From positions 2,356,001-2,420,000 of the forward strand of contig NZ_CP092431.1 of NCBI RefSeq assembly GCF_022385335.1: DNA of 64,000 nucleotides, read 5' to 3'. The notes under the pieces are model-generated. The model was not told where the DNA came from and made no database searches. It worked only from the letters and a program-made list of their open reading frames with translations. The translations under genes were made by a program, and so were the position numbers. This document shows, one piece after another, positions 34,347 through 42,931 of this stretch. The stretch is from Streptomyces deccanensis (lineage in GTDB: Bacteria > Actinomycetota > Actinomycetes > Streptomycetales > Streptomycetaceae). Within the stretch, counting starts at the first letter, position 1. Each line of letters begins with the position of its first letter.

Positions 34347-35924
34347 CGCGTAGTCGGCGCCCCACAGGTCCTCGACGCCGTCGGGCAGCAGGATGATCCG
34401 CTCGGGCTGGAGCGCCTCGACGGCGCCCTCGTCGTGGGTGACGAGGACGACCGCGCCCTTGTAGGTGCGCAGGGCGCCGAGGATCTCCTCGCGGCTGGCG
34501 GGGTCGAGGTTGTTCGTCGGCTCGTCGAGGAGGAGGACGTTCGCGGACGACACCACCAGGGTCGCGAGGGCGAGCCTGGTCTTCTCGCCGCCGGAGAGGA
34601 CCCCGGCCGGCTTGTCGACGTCGTCGCCGGAGAACAGGAACGAGCCGAGTGTCTTGCGGATCTCGACCAGGTCCAGGTCCGGGGAGGCGGAGCGCATGTT
34701 CTCCAGGACCGTGCGCTCCGGGTCGAGGGTCTCGTGCTCCTGCGCGTAGTAGCCGAGCTTGAGGCCGTGGCCCTCGATCACCTGGCCGGTGTCGGGCTTC
34801 TCGACGCCGCCGAGGAGGCGGAGCAGGGTGGTCTTCCCGGCGCCGTTGAGGCCGAGGATGACGACCCGGGAGCCCTTGTCGATGGCCAGGTCGACGTCGG
34901 TGAAGATCTCCAGCGAGCCGTACGACTTCGACAGGCCCTCGGCGGTGAGCGGGGTCTTGCCGCAGGGCGCGGGCTCGGGGAAGCGCAGCTTGGCGACCTT
35001 GTCGGAGACGCGGACGGCCTCCAGGCCGGCGAGCAGCTTGTCGGCGCGCTTGGCCATGTTCTGCGCGGCGACGGTCTTGGTGGCCTTGGCACGCATCTTG
35101 TCGGCCTGCGAATGCAGTGCGGCGGCCTTCTTCTCGGCGTTCTGCCGCTCGCGCTTGCGGCGCTTCTCGTCGGCCTCGCGCTGCTGCTGGTACAGCTTCC
35201 AGCCCATGTTGTAGACGTCGATCTCGGCGCGGTTGGCGTCCAGGTAGAACACCTTGTTGACGACCGTCTCGACCAGGTCGACGTCGTGGGAGATCACGAT
35301 GAAGCCGCCGCGGTAGGTCTTGAGGTAATCCCGCAGCCAGACGATCGAGTCGGCGTCGAGGTGGTTGGTCGGCTCGTCGAGGAGCAGGGTGTCGGCGTCG
35401 GAGAAGAGGATGCGGGCCAGCTCGATACGGCGGCGCTGACCGCCGGAGAGGGTGTGCAGCGGCTGGCCGAGCACCCGGTCGGGCAGGTTGAGCGCGGCGG
35501 CGATGGTGGCGGCCTCGGCCTCGGCGGAGTACCCGCCCTTGGTGAGGAACTCGGTCTCCTGGCGCTCGTACTGCCGCAGGGCCTTGTCACGGGTGGCGCC
35601 GCTGCCGTTGGCGATGCGCTGCTCGTTCTCGCGCATCTTGCGGATCAGTACGTCGAGGCCGCGCGCGGAGAGGATGCGGTCGCGGGCGAGGACGTCGAGG
35701 TCGCCGGTGCGGGGGTCCTGCGGGAGGTAGCCGACCTCGCCGGAGCGGGTGATGGTGCCGCCGGCCGGGATGCCCTCGCCGGCCAGGCACTTGGTGAGGG
35801 TCGTCTTGCCTGCGCCGTTACGGCCGACCAGACCGATGCGGTCGCCCTTGGCGATGCGGAAGGTGGCGGACTCGATGAGGACGCGGGCACCGGCGCGCAG
35901 CTCGATACCGGAGGCGGAGATCAC
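34326..35924 (-). CDS. ABC-F family ATPase (translation/antibiotic-resistance type)
   Basis: A 532-residue soluble protein with two ABC domains and no membrane segment. Domain 1 has GRNGAGKTT, LSGGQRRRIELARIL and DTLLLDEPTNHLD; domain 2 has GLNGAGKTT, LSGGEKTRLALATL and VLLLDEPTNNLD. The linker between them is long, basic and helical (QQREADEKRRKRERQ...). ABC-F proteins act on the ribosomal E site. The mycobacterial counterpart (Rv1473, as I recall) belongs to the WhiB7 regulon, so an antibiotic-responsive role is plausible. A tiny leader ORF lies upstream. Confidence 0.93.
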   Translation of the reverse strand: MISASGIELRAGARVLIESATFRIAKGDRIGLVGRNGAGKTTLTKCLAGEGIPAGGTITRSGEVGYLPQDPRTGDLDVLARDRILSARGLDVLIRKMRENEQRIANGSGATRDKALRQYERQETEFLTKGGYSAEAEAATIAAALNLPDRVLGQPLHTLSGGQRRRIELARILFSDADTLLLDEPTNHLDADSIVWLRDYLKTYRGGFIVISHDVDLVETVVNKVFYLDANRAEIDVYNMGWKLYQQQREADEKRRKRERQNAEKKAAALHSQADKMRAKATKTVAAQNMAKRADKLLAGLEAVRVSDKVAKLRFPEPAPCGKTPLTAEGLSKSYGSLEIFTDVDLAIDKGSRVVILGLNGAGKTTLLRLLGGVEKPDTGQVIEGHGLKLGYYAQEHETLDPERTVLENMRSASPDLDLVEIRKTLGSFLFSGDDVDKPAGVLSGGEKTRLALATLVVSSANVLLLDEPTNNLDPASREEILGALRTYKGAVVLVTHDEGAVEALQPERIILLPDGVEDLWGADYADLVALA

Positions 35925-35984
35925 GGACAGACTCCAGGGCGGGTGGGGGTGGCGGGTGTGGGCGGCTGAGGACGTTCCCGCCGT

Positions 35985-36008
35985 CTAATGCGCGAGGAGA
36001 ATGGCCAT
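35985..36008 (-). CDS. Candidate leaderless leader peptide MAILLAH before the ABC-F gene
   Basis: On the minus strand a 7-codon ORF (MAILLAH then TAG) starts at 36008. A TAGAAT box at 36015-36020 would place transcription start on the A of the ATG, so the ORF would be leaderless. A GGCGG/CCGCC hairpin can form between it and the ABC-F start. Resistance-type ABC-F genes are often controlled by translated leader peptides, but this short an ORF could be coincidence. Confidence 0.35.
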   Translation of the reverse strand: MAILLAH

Positions 36009-36014
36009 GGGCCG

Positions 36015-36020
36015 ATTCTA
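36015..36020 (-). promoter_or_regulatory. Candidate -10 box TAGAAT for the ABC-F gene
   Basis: The minus strand reads TAGAAT, a TAnnnT match. The -35 region at 17-18 bases is poor (GAAAAC/AAAACC), though an AAAA run sits there, and weak -35 with AT-rich flank is what WhiB7/WblC-activated promoters show. Weak evidence. Confidence 0.35.
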
Positions 36021-36206
36021 ACTGGGGGCGGCAAGCGGTTTTCCGCCCGTGTGACAAGGGATCACGTGGTCTCGGTCACCGGCTCGGCGGGGTGTTGTCA
36101 GTGGCCGGTGCAAAACTGGGCAGCGGGTCGTATTCCGGACGAGGAGCGGGATGCGGGCCGGACCGACGCGGACGACGGACCGGACGGCAGAGAGGTCGTG
36201 ATCGGT

Positions 36207-36620
36207 ATGGCAGGCAGGGGTGACGGACGCCCGAGCGTCTATCCGACGTTGCTCTACGCGGACGCCAAGGCCGCCATCAGGCAGCTCACGGAGGCGCTGG
36301 GCTTCACCGAGCTGTCGGTGTACGAGGGCGAGGACGGCATCGTGCGGCACGCCGAGCTGACGCAGGGCAACGGCGCGGTGATGATCGGCTCCAAGGGCAG
36401 CGGCAGCGTCTTCGACGGCGCGATGAAGGGCGCGGGGCCGGCGGGGGTGTACATCGTCGTGGACGACGTGGACGCCCATCACCGGCGGGCCGTGGAGCAC
36501 GGCGTCGAGATCCTCACGCCCCCGACGGACCAGGACTACGGCTCCCGGGACTACATGGCCCGGGACGCCGAGGGCAATGTGTGGAGCTTCGGCACGTACG
36601 CCCCCGAGACGGGCGGCTGA
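36207..36620 (+). CDS. VOC-superfamily (glyoxalase-like) protein
   Basis: A 137-residue protein of one vicinal-oxygen-chelate unit: SVYPTLLYADAKAAIRQLTEALGF opens the first beta-alpha-beta module, VYIVVDDVDAHHRRAVEHGVEIL the second, and YMARDAEGNVWSFGTY closes the fold. Such proteins include dioxygenases, isomerases and antibiotic-binding proteins; function is not deducible. ATG at 36207 fits the fold boundary; GTG at 36198 is an alternative. Confidence 0.82.
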   Translation: MAGRGDGRPSVYPTLLYADAKAAIRQLTEALGFTELSVYEGEDGIVRHAELTQGNGAVMIGSKGSGSVFDGAMKGAGPAGVYIVVDDVDAHHRRAVEHGVEILTPPTDQDYGSRDYMARDAEGNVWSFGTYAPETGG

Positions 36621-36628
36621 CCCCGCGC

Positions 36629-36664
36629 GACCGGCCCGTCGCACGGTGCCCCGTCGGCCGGGTC
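36629..36664. terminator. Bidirectional hairpin between convergent genes
   Basis: GACCGGCC (36629-36636) pairs with GGCCGGGTC (36656-36664) with one bulge, between the convergent stops of the VOC gene and the hypothetical at 36663. Confidence 0.45.
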
Positions 36665-38060
36665 AGCTGCCGCCGGTGTGCACCTGGAACGCGGCGCGGC
36701 GGACGGCCTTGGCGAGGGCCGGGTCGGGGTGGGCCGCGGCGAGGGCGACCAGGACCTGGACGGTGCGGGGGTGGCCGACCGCGCGGACCTCGTCGAGCAG
36801 CGCGGGGACCGTGGGCTGCACCGCCGACTCCAGATGCCGGACGAGCAGGGGTGCCTCCCCGTGGTCGGCGACGGCGGCGGCCGTGTCGACCCAGAGCCAG
36901 GTGGACTCCTCCCGGGTGAGGACCTCGTGCGCGTCCTCGGGGTCGGCGCCGTCGTGCTCGGCGAGCCACAGCAGGGCGTAGGGGCGCAGCGGGGTCTCGT
37001 CGGCGACGGTGCGGACGTCGGGCTCGGCGGGGGCGCCGACGACGCGCAGCGCCTCGAAGGCGAGTCCGCGGATGAGGGCGTCCTCGCCGCGGGCGGCGTC
37101 GATGAGCTCGGTGACGGCGCCGCCGACGGGGCGGGCGGCGAGCCAGGCGCGGTACTCGGCGCGGGCCGCGTTGGGGCGGAGCTGGGCGCAGCCTCTGAGC
37201 ATGTCCTCGGCGGAGACCTCGATGTTCCCGGCGGGGCTCTGCGCGGCGACGCAGATCTGTTCGAGCTTGACCCAGACCGCCCAGCTGCCGAGCGGGGTGA
37301 GGGTGGCCTGGCCGTCGCCGTAGGTGAGGGCGCCGACGGAGGCGAGGGCCCGCAGCGCCCAGTCGAGGAGGGGGGCGAGGGGGGTGTCTTCGGCGGTGGG
37401 CTCCGCGCCGGGCTCGGGCTGCGGGCCGTAGGGGACCTCGCAGCGCTCGGTGCGCAGTTCGGTGACCCGCTGGTCCAGGAGGTCGAGGAGCTGCTCCACG
37501 GGGACGGGCCCGGCGGAGAGCTGGAGGAAGGAGAGGACCTGGGGCATGGCCGAGACGACCTCGGCGACCGCCGCCGGCTCCCGGTCCTCGGGCTCCGGAT
37601 ACGCGATGGACCAGGCGTCGAAGAACGCGACCCAGCCGCGCAGTACGGCGCTGTCGTCGCGGTTCCAGGCACGCAGGCGCCAGCCGGGGCGCGCGCTGTC
37701 GCCGTGCACCTCGACCAGTCCGGCCAGACGTGCCGTGTCCCAGTCGTGGCGGACCTGAGCCGGGGTCAGCCCCAGTTCGGCCGCGGCCCGTTCGGCGGTC
37801 GCGGCGGAGAGGGTGCCCTGGCCGTCGGGGCTCGCGCCCTCGCGGCCCGGGCGCAGGGTGGCGTCGGCCCAGCGGGCGACGCGGGCCGCGTCCGCGAGGA
37901 CGGCGCGGGCCATGCGGGCGAGTTCCACGGGCGGAGGTGTGCCCTCCGGGGGCCGGGGAGCCGGTCGGCGGCGCTGGGTCACTGCTGCTCGGGGAGCGGC
38001 GGCCAGGGTTCGCGGGCTGACGAGTCGGAGCCTGGAGTCGCGCGGGTTACGGGACGTCAC
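36663..38060 (-). CDS. Conserved hypothetical protein with HEAT-like C-terminus
   Basis: A 465-residue soluble protein. A winged-helix-like stretch occurs near residues 75-130 (AERAAAELGLTPAQVRHDWDTARLAGLVEV). The C-terminal 200 residues form paired helices resembling HEAT/ARM repeats (RPYALLWLAEHDGADPEDAHEVL, VPALLDEVRAVGHPRTVQVLVALAAAHP). No catalytic motif is seen and I do not recognise the family. GTG at 38060 is preferred; the upstream in-frame extension is poorly conserved in character. Confidence 0.75.
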   Translation of the reverse strand: MTSRNPRDSRLRLVSPRTLAAAPRAAVTQRRRPAPRPPEGTPPPVELARMARAVLADAARVARWADATLRPGREGASPDGQGTLSAATAERAAAELGLTPAQVRHDWDTARLAGLVEVHGDSARPGWRLRAWNRDDSAVLRGWVAFFDAWSIAYPEPEDREPAAVAEVVSAMPQVLSFLQLSAGPVPVEQLLDLLDQRVTELRTERCEVPYGPQPEPGAEPTAEDTPLAPLLDWALRALASVGALTYGDGQATLTPLGSWAVWVKLEQICVAAQSPAGNIEVSAEDMLRGCAQLRPNAARAEYRAWLAARPVGGAVTELIDAARGEDALIRGLAFEALRVVGAPAEPDVRTVADETPLRPYALLWLAEHDGADPEDAHEVLTREESTWLWVDTAAAVADHGEAPLLVRHLESAVQPTVPALLDEVRAVGHPRTVQVLVALAAAHPDPALAKAVRRAAFQVHTGGS

Positions 38061-38240
38061 GGGGGCAGTCTTCCGGTTGACGGTCCGAAAACCCAAACGG
38101 AATGTCACAGCGGGCGACAGGGGTGGCCAACGCACGGGTCCCTCCGGGGGGACATCGGCGGCGATCGTGTTGGTCCAGCGCTAAACGGAATGGGTCGTAC
38201 CTGTCTGGGGCGAGCCCGGTCCCCCGCCCTCGCGGCACGC

Positions 38241-39392
38241 CTACACCAGTGGTGTCAGGAAGCGGCGCAGGCTCTCCTCGTACTCCTCGGGATCCGCGTT
38301 CCACATGGCGGCGTGCGGGGCGTGGCGGACCGTGCGGAGGGTGACCCGGTCGGGGCGGCGGGCGGCGAGGCGCCGGGAGGGGCCCCAGGGGGCGACGGTG
38401 TCGTCGGGGCCGTGGAAGAGCAGGGTCGGTGTCCTGAGCCCCGAGGCGTCGGTGTCCTGGCCGGTGGGGGCCGCGCGCAGTCCGGTGCGGCCCTGCGCGG
38501 CGCGGACGGCGAGGGGCAGCAGGGCACCGGGGGTGCGGCGGGCCGCGGCGAGGGCGCGGAGGGTGGCGGTCCAGTCGAGCACCGGTGAGTCCAGGACGAG
38601 TCCGGCGACGCGGTCGCGCAGCGGGGAGCGGGTGGCGGCGCGCAGGGCCATGGTGGCGCCGGTGGACCAGCCGAGCAGGACCACCCGTTCGGCGCCGAGG
38701 CGGACGGCGTGGCGGATGGCGGCGTCGACGTCTCGCCACTCGGTCTCGCCGAGGTGGTTCAGGCCGTCCGGGGAGCGGGGGGCGCCCGGGTCGCCGCGGT
38801 AGGCGGGGGCGAGCACCGGGAAGTGGTGGCGGTGCAGGAACTCCATGACGTTCATGGGGTGTTCGCGGGTGGCGCCCAGGCCGTGCACGGCGATCACCCA
38901 GACGTCCCGGTCCCCGGGCACGAACCAGGCGGGGAGGATGCCGAGTTCACCGGGGATCTCGACGTCGTCGTGGTCGAGGCCGAGCGCGGTGCGCGGGTCG
39001 CCGCGGTGGAGGTCGGGGGTGAGCCACACCTTGTCGCCCGGCTCCAGGGTGCCGTGGGTGACGCGTTCCAGGCGGCGTACGACCGTGTCGGGAGCGTGCG
39101 GGGCGCCGTCCAGGACGGTGCCGACGACCGCGTGGGAGCCGTTGCCGGTGAGGCCGTAGGTGCCGGGGCGCTGGGAGGCGAAGGCGCGGGTCAGCGCGAT
39201 GCGGCCGGCGGCGGTGGCGTGCACGGTCAGCCGGGGTTCCGTGGGCAGCGGTTCGCCCGGCGGCGCCTTCAGCGCGACGTCGCTGGCCACCCGGCCCGCC
39301 GCCACACTGGCCGCACCGGCCGCGAACGCGACTCCGACAGCGGCGACCGCCGCTTTGACTGCACCCACGCCTCCAGTGTCCTGGCCGACCAC
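38241..39392 (-). CDS. Alpha/beta hydrolase
   Basis: A 383-residue protein with an N-terminal hydrophobic Ala-rich segment (AAVGVAFAAGAASVAAG) that may be a membrane anchor or signal. The nucleophile elbow GWSTG sits in VVLLGWSTGATMALR; the acid is probably Asp in LLFHGPDDTVAPW and the His lies in VRHAPHAAMW. Substrate unknown. Two GTG codons (39392 and 39368) each directly follow GGAGGC, so the start is uncertain by 8 residues. Confidence 0.85.
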   Translation of the reverse strand: MVGQDTGGVGAVKAAVAAVGVAFAAGAASVAAGRVASDVALKAPPGEPLPTEPRLTVHATAAGRIALTRAFASQRPGTYGLTGNGSHAVVGTVLDGAPHAPDTVVRRLERVTHGTLEPGDKVWLTPDLHRGDPRTALGLDHDDVEIPGELGILPAWFVPGDRDVWVIAVHGLGATREHPMNVMEFLHRHHFPVLAPAYRGDPGAPRSPDGLNHLGETEWRDVDAAIRHAVRLGAERVVLLGWSTGATMALRAATRSPLRDRVAGLVLDSPVLDWTATLRALAAARRTPGALLPLAVRAAQGRTGLRAAPTGQDTDASGLRTPTLLFHGPDDTVAPWGPSRRLAARRPDRVTLRTVRHAPHAAMWNADPEEYEESLRRFLTPLV

Positions 39393-39494
39393 GCCTCCGG
39401 CCAGTGGGCATGCACACCGGAGGGACCGAAGAGACGAAAGCGGGCCAGGGGTGGCGGCGGGTGCCGGTGGGTGGTGGCGTGCGGGACCCGGGGG

Positions 39495-40205
39495 CTAGGT
39501 CGGCTGGCCGTAGTCGCGGAGGTGGGTGGCGGCTTTCGTCAGTTGGGCGGGGGTGAGGAGGTGGGGGGTGCGGCCCGGGACGGAGGATGCCGTCAGCCAG
39601 ACCCTGCACATCCATTCGAGCTGGGCCGTGCGGTCGTAGGCCTCGGAGAGGGTGCTCCCGTAGGTGATCGTGCCGTGGTTCTGGAGGAGACAACCGGAGC
39701 GCCCTGTCAAAGCGCGGAGCATGTTCTCGGCCAACTCCGGGGTGCCGTAGGTCGCGTAGGGGGCGACGCGGACCGGTCCGCCCAGGGCGGCGGACATGTA
39801 GTGGATCAGCGGCAGCTCGTCCACGAGCGTGGAGACGGCCGTCGCGTGCACCGCGTGGGTGTGGACGACGGCACGGGCGTCGGTGGTGCCGTGGATCGCC
39901 AGGTGCATGGGGAGTTCGCTCGTCGGGCGGAGCGTGCCGAGGACCTGCCGGCCGGAGAGGTCCACACCCGTCACGTCCTGCGGGGCCAGACGGTCGTACG
40001 GCACTCCCGTCGGTGTGACCAGGACGGTGTCCCCGACGCGCACGGACACGTTCCCCGAGGTGCCCACGACCAGGCCGTCGGCCACCGTCCGGCGGGCCGT
40101 CGTGACGAGCTCGTCCCACGCGTGCGCCACGTCGTCCGGCACACCGCGCCGCCGCACGTCCCGCTCGTCCCGCTCGCCCCCGGCGTTCCCCTGCTGCTCG
40201 ACCAT
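39495..40205 (-). CDS. Class II aldolase/adducin family protein
   Basis: A 236-residue zinc-dependent aldolase-like protein. GLVVGTSGNVSVRVG, VTPTGVPYD, HTHAVHATAVS (zinc histidines) and CLLQNHGTITYG (third histidine) follow the L-fuculose-1-phosphate aldolase family order. It may cleave a phosphorylated deoxy-sugar or act in methionine salvage; no pathway genes are adjacent. It diverges from the secreted lysozyme gene. Confidence 0.88.
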   Translation of the reverse strand: MVEQQGNAGGERDERDVRRRGVPDDVAHAWDELVTTARRTVADGLVVGTSGNVSVRVGDTVLVTPTGVPYDRLAPQDVTGVDLSGRQVLGTLRPTSELPMHLAIHGTTDARAVVHTHAVHATAVSTLVDELPLIHYMSAALGGPVRVAPYATYGTPELAENMLRALTGRSGCLLQNHGTITYGSTLSEAYDRTAQLEWMCRVWLTASSVPGRTPHLLTPAQLTKAATHLRDYGQPT

Positions 40206-40379
40206 GCCGCGATCCTGCCAGGCGGCGGACGGTGACGGGTCCGTGGAAGCGCGGAGCCGGAGGGTCATATACGCATACGTCACCCGGAGTTGGTGATTGG
40301 CCGATGATCGACCGGGATTCGGTGATCTTCCAGTAATCTCCGGGTGTTTTGTCGCACAAACGCCATTCCGGGGGGAAGT

Positions 40380-41129
40380 ATGGCCATCGCTCTCCAACCG
40401 TTCCGCCGCCGCCACCGCGCGTTCGCCGCCTCCGTCGCGGCCCTCGCCCTGGGGGGAACCGCTCTCGCCGAGCTCCCTGTCTCGGCCGCCGCCCGGCCCA
40501 GGGGGCACGACGTCTCCTCGCACCAGAAGAGGGTGGACTGGTCGAGCGCGAAGTCGAAGGGCGCCCGGTTCGTCTACGTCAAGGCGACCGAGTCCACCAC
40601 CTACCGCAACCCGTACTTCGGCCAGCAGTACAACGGCTCGCGCGAGGCGGGCCTGATCCGGGGCGCGTACCACTTCGCGCTGCCCCACCAGTCGTCCGGG
40701 ACGACCCAGGCCCGTTACTTCGTGGACAACGGGGGCGGCTGGCGCGCGGACGGCTGGACGCTGCCGCCGGCGCTCGACATCGAATACAACCCGTACGACA
40801 GGAAGAGGAAGTGCTACGGCCTGAGCGACGGCGCGATGGTCGGCTGGATCACGTCGTTCAGCGACGAGGTGAAGCGCCTCACGGGCCGCCGCCCGGTGAT
40901 CTACACGACCACCCACTGGTGGAAGACCTGCACCGGCAACAGCCCGGCCTTCGGCAGGAACCACGCGCTGTGGCTGGCCCGGTACGACTCCTCCGGGGCG
41001 GGGGAACTGCCCGCGGGGTGGAAGGTCTGGACGATCTGGCAGTACGACAACGGCAGCGGGAACCTGCCGGGTGACCAGAATCTCTTCAACGGGTCGACGA
41101 AGCGGCTGAAGCAGTTCGCCCGGGGGTAG
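40380..41129 (+). CDS. Secreted GH25 lysozyme (muramidase)
   Basis: A 249-residue exported enzyme: basic N-terminus FRRRHRAFAA, hydrophobic core, cleavage near SAAARP, then the GH25 (Chalaropsis/cellosyl-type) domain. Landmarks are RGHDVSSHQKRVDWSS with the first catalytic Asp, FVYVKATESTTYRNPYF, GAYHFALP and LDIEYNP with the Asp/Glu pair, and KVWTIWQYDNGSG. It hydrolyses peptidoglycan. The mature protein ends with the catalytic domain, with no wall-binding repeats. GGGGGAAG precedes the ATG. Confidence 0.93.
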   Translation: MAIALQPFRRRHRAFAASVAALALGGTALAELPVSAAARPRGHDVSSHQKRVDWSSAKSKGARFVYVKATESTTYRNPYFGQQYNGSREAGLIRGAYHFALPHQSSGTTQARYFVDNGGGWRADGWTLPPALDIEYNPYDRKRKCYGLSDGAMVGWITSFSDEVKRLTGRRPVIYTTTHWWKTCTGNSPAFGRNHALWLARYDSSGAGELPAGWKVWTIWQYDNGSGNLPGDQNLFNGSTKRLKQFARG

Positions 41130-41250
41130 CGGACCTCGATATTCCGCCTCAGTTCGAAGGTCGGACCGCCGTCCCGCCGCGCCCCGACGGCCCGCCCGTC
41201 CGCAAGCGGAGCGGCGACACCTCGTTCATTACACCCGTACGCCTGTCCTA

Positions 41251-41272
41251 GTTCATCTTCCGTTCACCCAGG
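41251..41272 (+). promoter_or_regulatory. PHO box: two 11-base PhoP direct-repeat units before pit
   Basis: GTTCATCTTCC (41251-41261) and GTTCACCCAGG (41262-41272) are contiguous 11-base units matching the Streptomyces PhoP repeat GTTCAYYYR-type. A further GTTCATTACAC is at 41224. The box ends 47 bases before the pit ATG. Confidence 0.75.
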
Positions 41273-41319
41273 TTGCCTACGGTCCACATGCCACTGACGT
41301 CCGAAAGAAGCCCGGGTAA

Positions 41320-42582
41320 ATGGAAAACTTCTCGCTGATCCTCGCGATCGTGGTCGTCACCGCGCTTGCGTTCGATTTTACGAACGGTTTCCACGACACC
41401 GCCAACGCGATGGCCACCACCATCTCGACCGGCGCCATGAAGCCCAAGGTCGCGGTGGCCATGTCCGCCGTGCTCAACCTTGTCGGCGCGTTCCTGTCCA
41501 TCGAGGTCGCCAACACCATTTCCAAGGGGCTCGTCGACGAGTCCGGCATACAGCCAGAGGTCATATTCGCGGCGCTCGTGGGCGCCATCCTCTGGAACCT
41601 GCTGACCTGGCTGGTCGGGCTCCCCTCCAGCTCCTCGCACGCCCTGATGGGCGGCCTCGTCGGCGCCACCATCGCCTCGGTCGGCGTCAGCGGCGTGCAC
41701 GGCGACGTGCTCGTCACCAAGGTGCTGATCCCCGCCGTCGCGGCCCCGCTGGTCGCCGGCATCGCGGCGATGCTCGCCACCCGGCTGACCTACAAGCTCG
41801 GACAGCACACGAGCGAGAAGGCCTCCGGCAAGGGCTACCGCGCCGGTCAGATCGCCTCCGCGGGCCTGGTCTCGCTGGCCCACGGCACCAACGACGCCCA
41901 GAAGACGATGGGCATCATCACCCTCGCCCTGGTGGCCGGCGGCGCCCTCGCGCCCGACTCCGACCCGCCGGTGTGGGTCATCGTCTCCGCCGGTCTCGCC
42001 ATCGCGCTCGGCACCTACCTGGGCGGCTGGCGCATCATCCGCACGATGGGCAAGGGCCTGACCGACCTCCAGCCGCAGCAGGGCTTCGCCGCCCAGACCA
42101 GCGCGGCCACGGTCATCCTGGCCTCCTCGCACCTCGGCTTCTCGCTCTCCACCACGCACTCGGTCTCCGGTGCGGTGATGGGCGCGGGCCTCGGCCGCAA
42201 GGGCGGGGTGGTCCGCTGGTCCACCGCGACCCGGATGTTCGTCGCGTGGGGTCTGACCCTGCCGGCCGCCGCGCTGGTCGCCGCGCTCGCCGAGTGGGTG
42301 ACGTCCTTCGGCAGCTGGGGCACGGCCGTCGTCGCGGTCTTCCTCATCGCCTCCAGCGCCGCGATCTGGGTGATCTCGCGCCGTGAGGTCGTCGACCACA
42401 CGAACGTCAACGACACCGAGGAAACGCCCGGTGTGGTGACCACGGCGATGGCCGCCGTGACGCCGCCGCCCACCGCCGCCGTGGCCGAGGAGCTCGCGGC
42501 GACCATCCCGGCACCCGCGGCCGCGGCCGCCGCCGAGACCCCGGCCCCGGCGAACTCGTCCGCGCCGACGCCCGCCGTCTGA
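41320..42582 (+). CDS. pit: Low-affinity inorganic phosphate transporter (Pit family)
   Basis: A 420-residue transporter with about ten helices and the two PiT signature repeats: FDFTNGFHDTANAMATTISTGA near the N-terminus and GLVSLAHGTNDAQKTMGI near residue 190. It imports metal-phosphate by cation symport. The last 60 residues are an Ala/Pro-rich cytoplasmic tail. A PHO box upstream indicates PhoP control, consistent with what is known of pitH2 in S. coelicolor, whose gene context this resembles. Confidence 0.95.
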   Translation: MENFSLILAIVVVTALAFDFTNGFHDTANAMATTISTGAMKPKVAVAMSAVLNLVGAFLSIEVANTISKGLVDESGIQPEVIFAALVGAILWNLLTWLVGLPSSSSHALMGGLVGATIASVGVSGVHGDVLVTKVLIPAVAAPLVAGIAAMLATRLTYKLGQHTSEKASGKGYRAGQIASAGLVSLAHGTNDAQKTMGIITLALVAGGALAPDSDPPVWVIVSAGLAIALGTYLGGWRIIRTMGKGLTDLQPQQGFAAQTSAATVILASSHLGFSLSTTHSVSGAVMGAGLGRKGGVVRWSTATRMFVAWGLTLPAAALVAALAEWVTSFGSWGTAVVAVFLIASSAAIWVISRREVVDHTNVNDTEETPGVVTTAMAAVTPPPTAAVAEELAATIPAPAAAAAAETPAPANSSAPTPAV

Positions 42583-42610
42583 GCCCCGCGACCTCCTGAG
42601 GAAGATCACC

Positions 42611-42832
42611 ATGCACATCGACTGGGCAGCCCTGGGCTCCGTCTTCGGAGTCAGCCTCGTGGTCACCGTGGCCCTCGTCGGCCTCTTCACCCTGGGGATC
42701 GTCGGCCTCTCCAAGCGGGAGGCCGCGACCGCCGCCGGCACGTCGCCCGCGCTCGCCACGACAGCGGCGTACGCCTGCTTCGCGGCCTGCACGGCGGCGG
42801 TGGGTTACGGGATCTACCTGATCATGGCCTGA
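42611..42832 (+). CDS. Small two-helix membrane protein downstream of pit
   Basis: A 73-residue protein with two helices (SVFGVSLVVTVALVGLFTLGIVGL and TAAYACFAACTAAVGYGIYLI) separated by a short charged loop SKREAATAAG. It starts 28 bases after pit with GAGGAAG upstream, so the two are one operon. Possible accessory subunit of the transporter; unproven. Confidence 0.8.
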   Translation: MHIDWAALGSVFGVSLVVTVALVGLFTLGIVGLSKREAATAAGTSPALATTAAYACFAACTAAVGYGIYLIMA

Positions 42833-42872
42833 GGCCACGTTCACCCGCTCCACCTCGCACGACACACAGAAG

Positions 42873-42911
42873 CGCACCCCTCGTACCGTTCGATCCGGTA
42901 CGAGGGGTGCG
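42873..42911. terminator. Perfect 16-base hairpin between convergent genes
   Basis: Arms at 42873-42888 (CGCACCCCTCGTACCG) and 42896-42911 are exact complements around the loop TTCGATC. It lies 40 bases past the pit-operon end and 20 bases past the end of the convergent gene at 42932, so it can stop both transcripts. Confidence 0.85.
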
Positions 42912-42931
42912 TCGTCGGTCCGCAGCCGGCC

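Noticed and set aside
36052..36057. TTGTCA as the -35 for the ABC-F promoter
   Set aside because: It is 31 bases from the TAGAAT box, too far for a sigma-70-type promoter.
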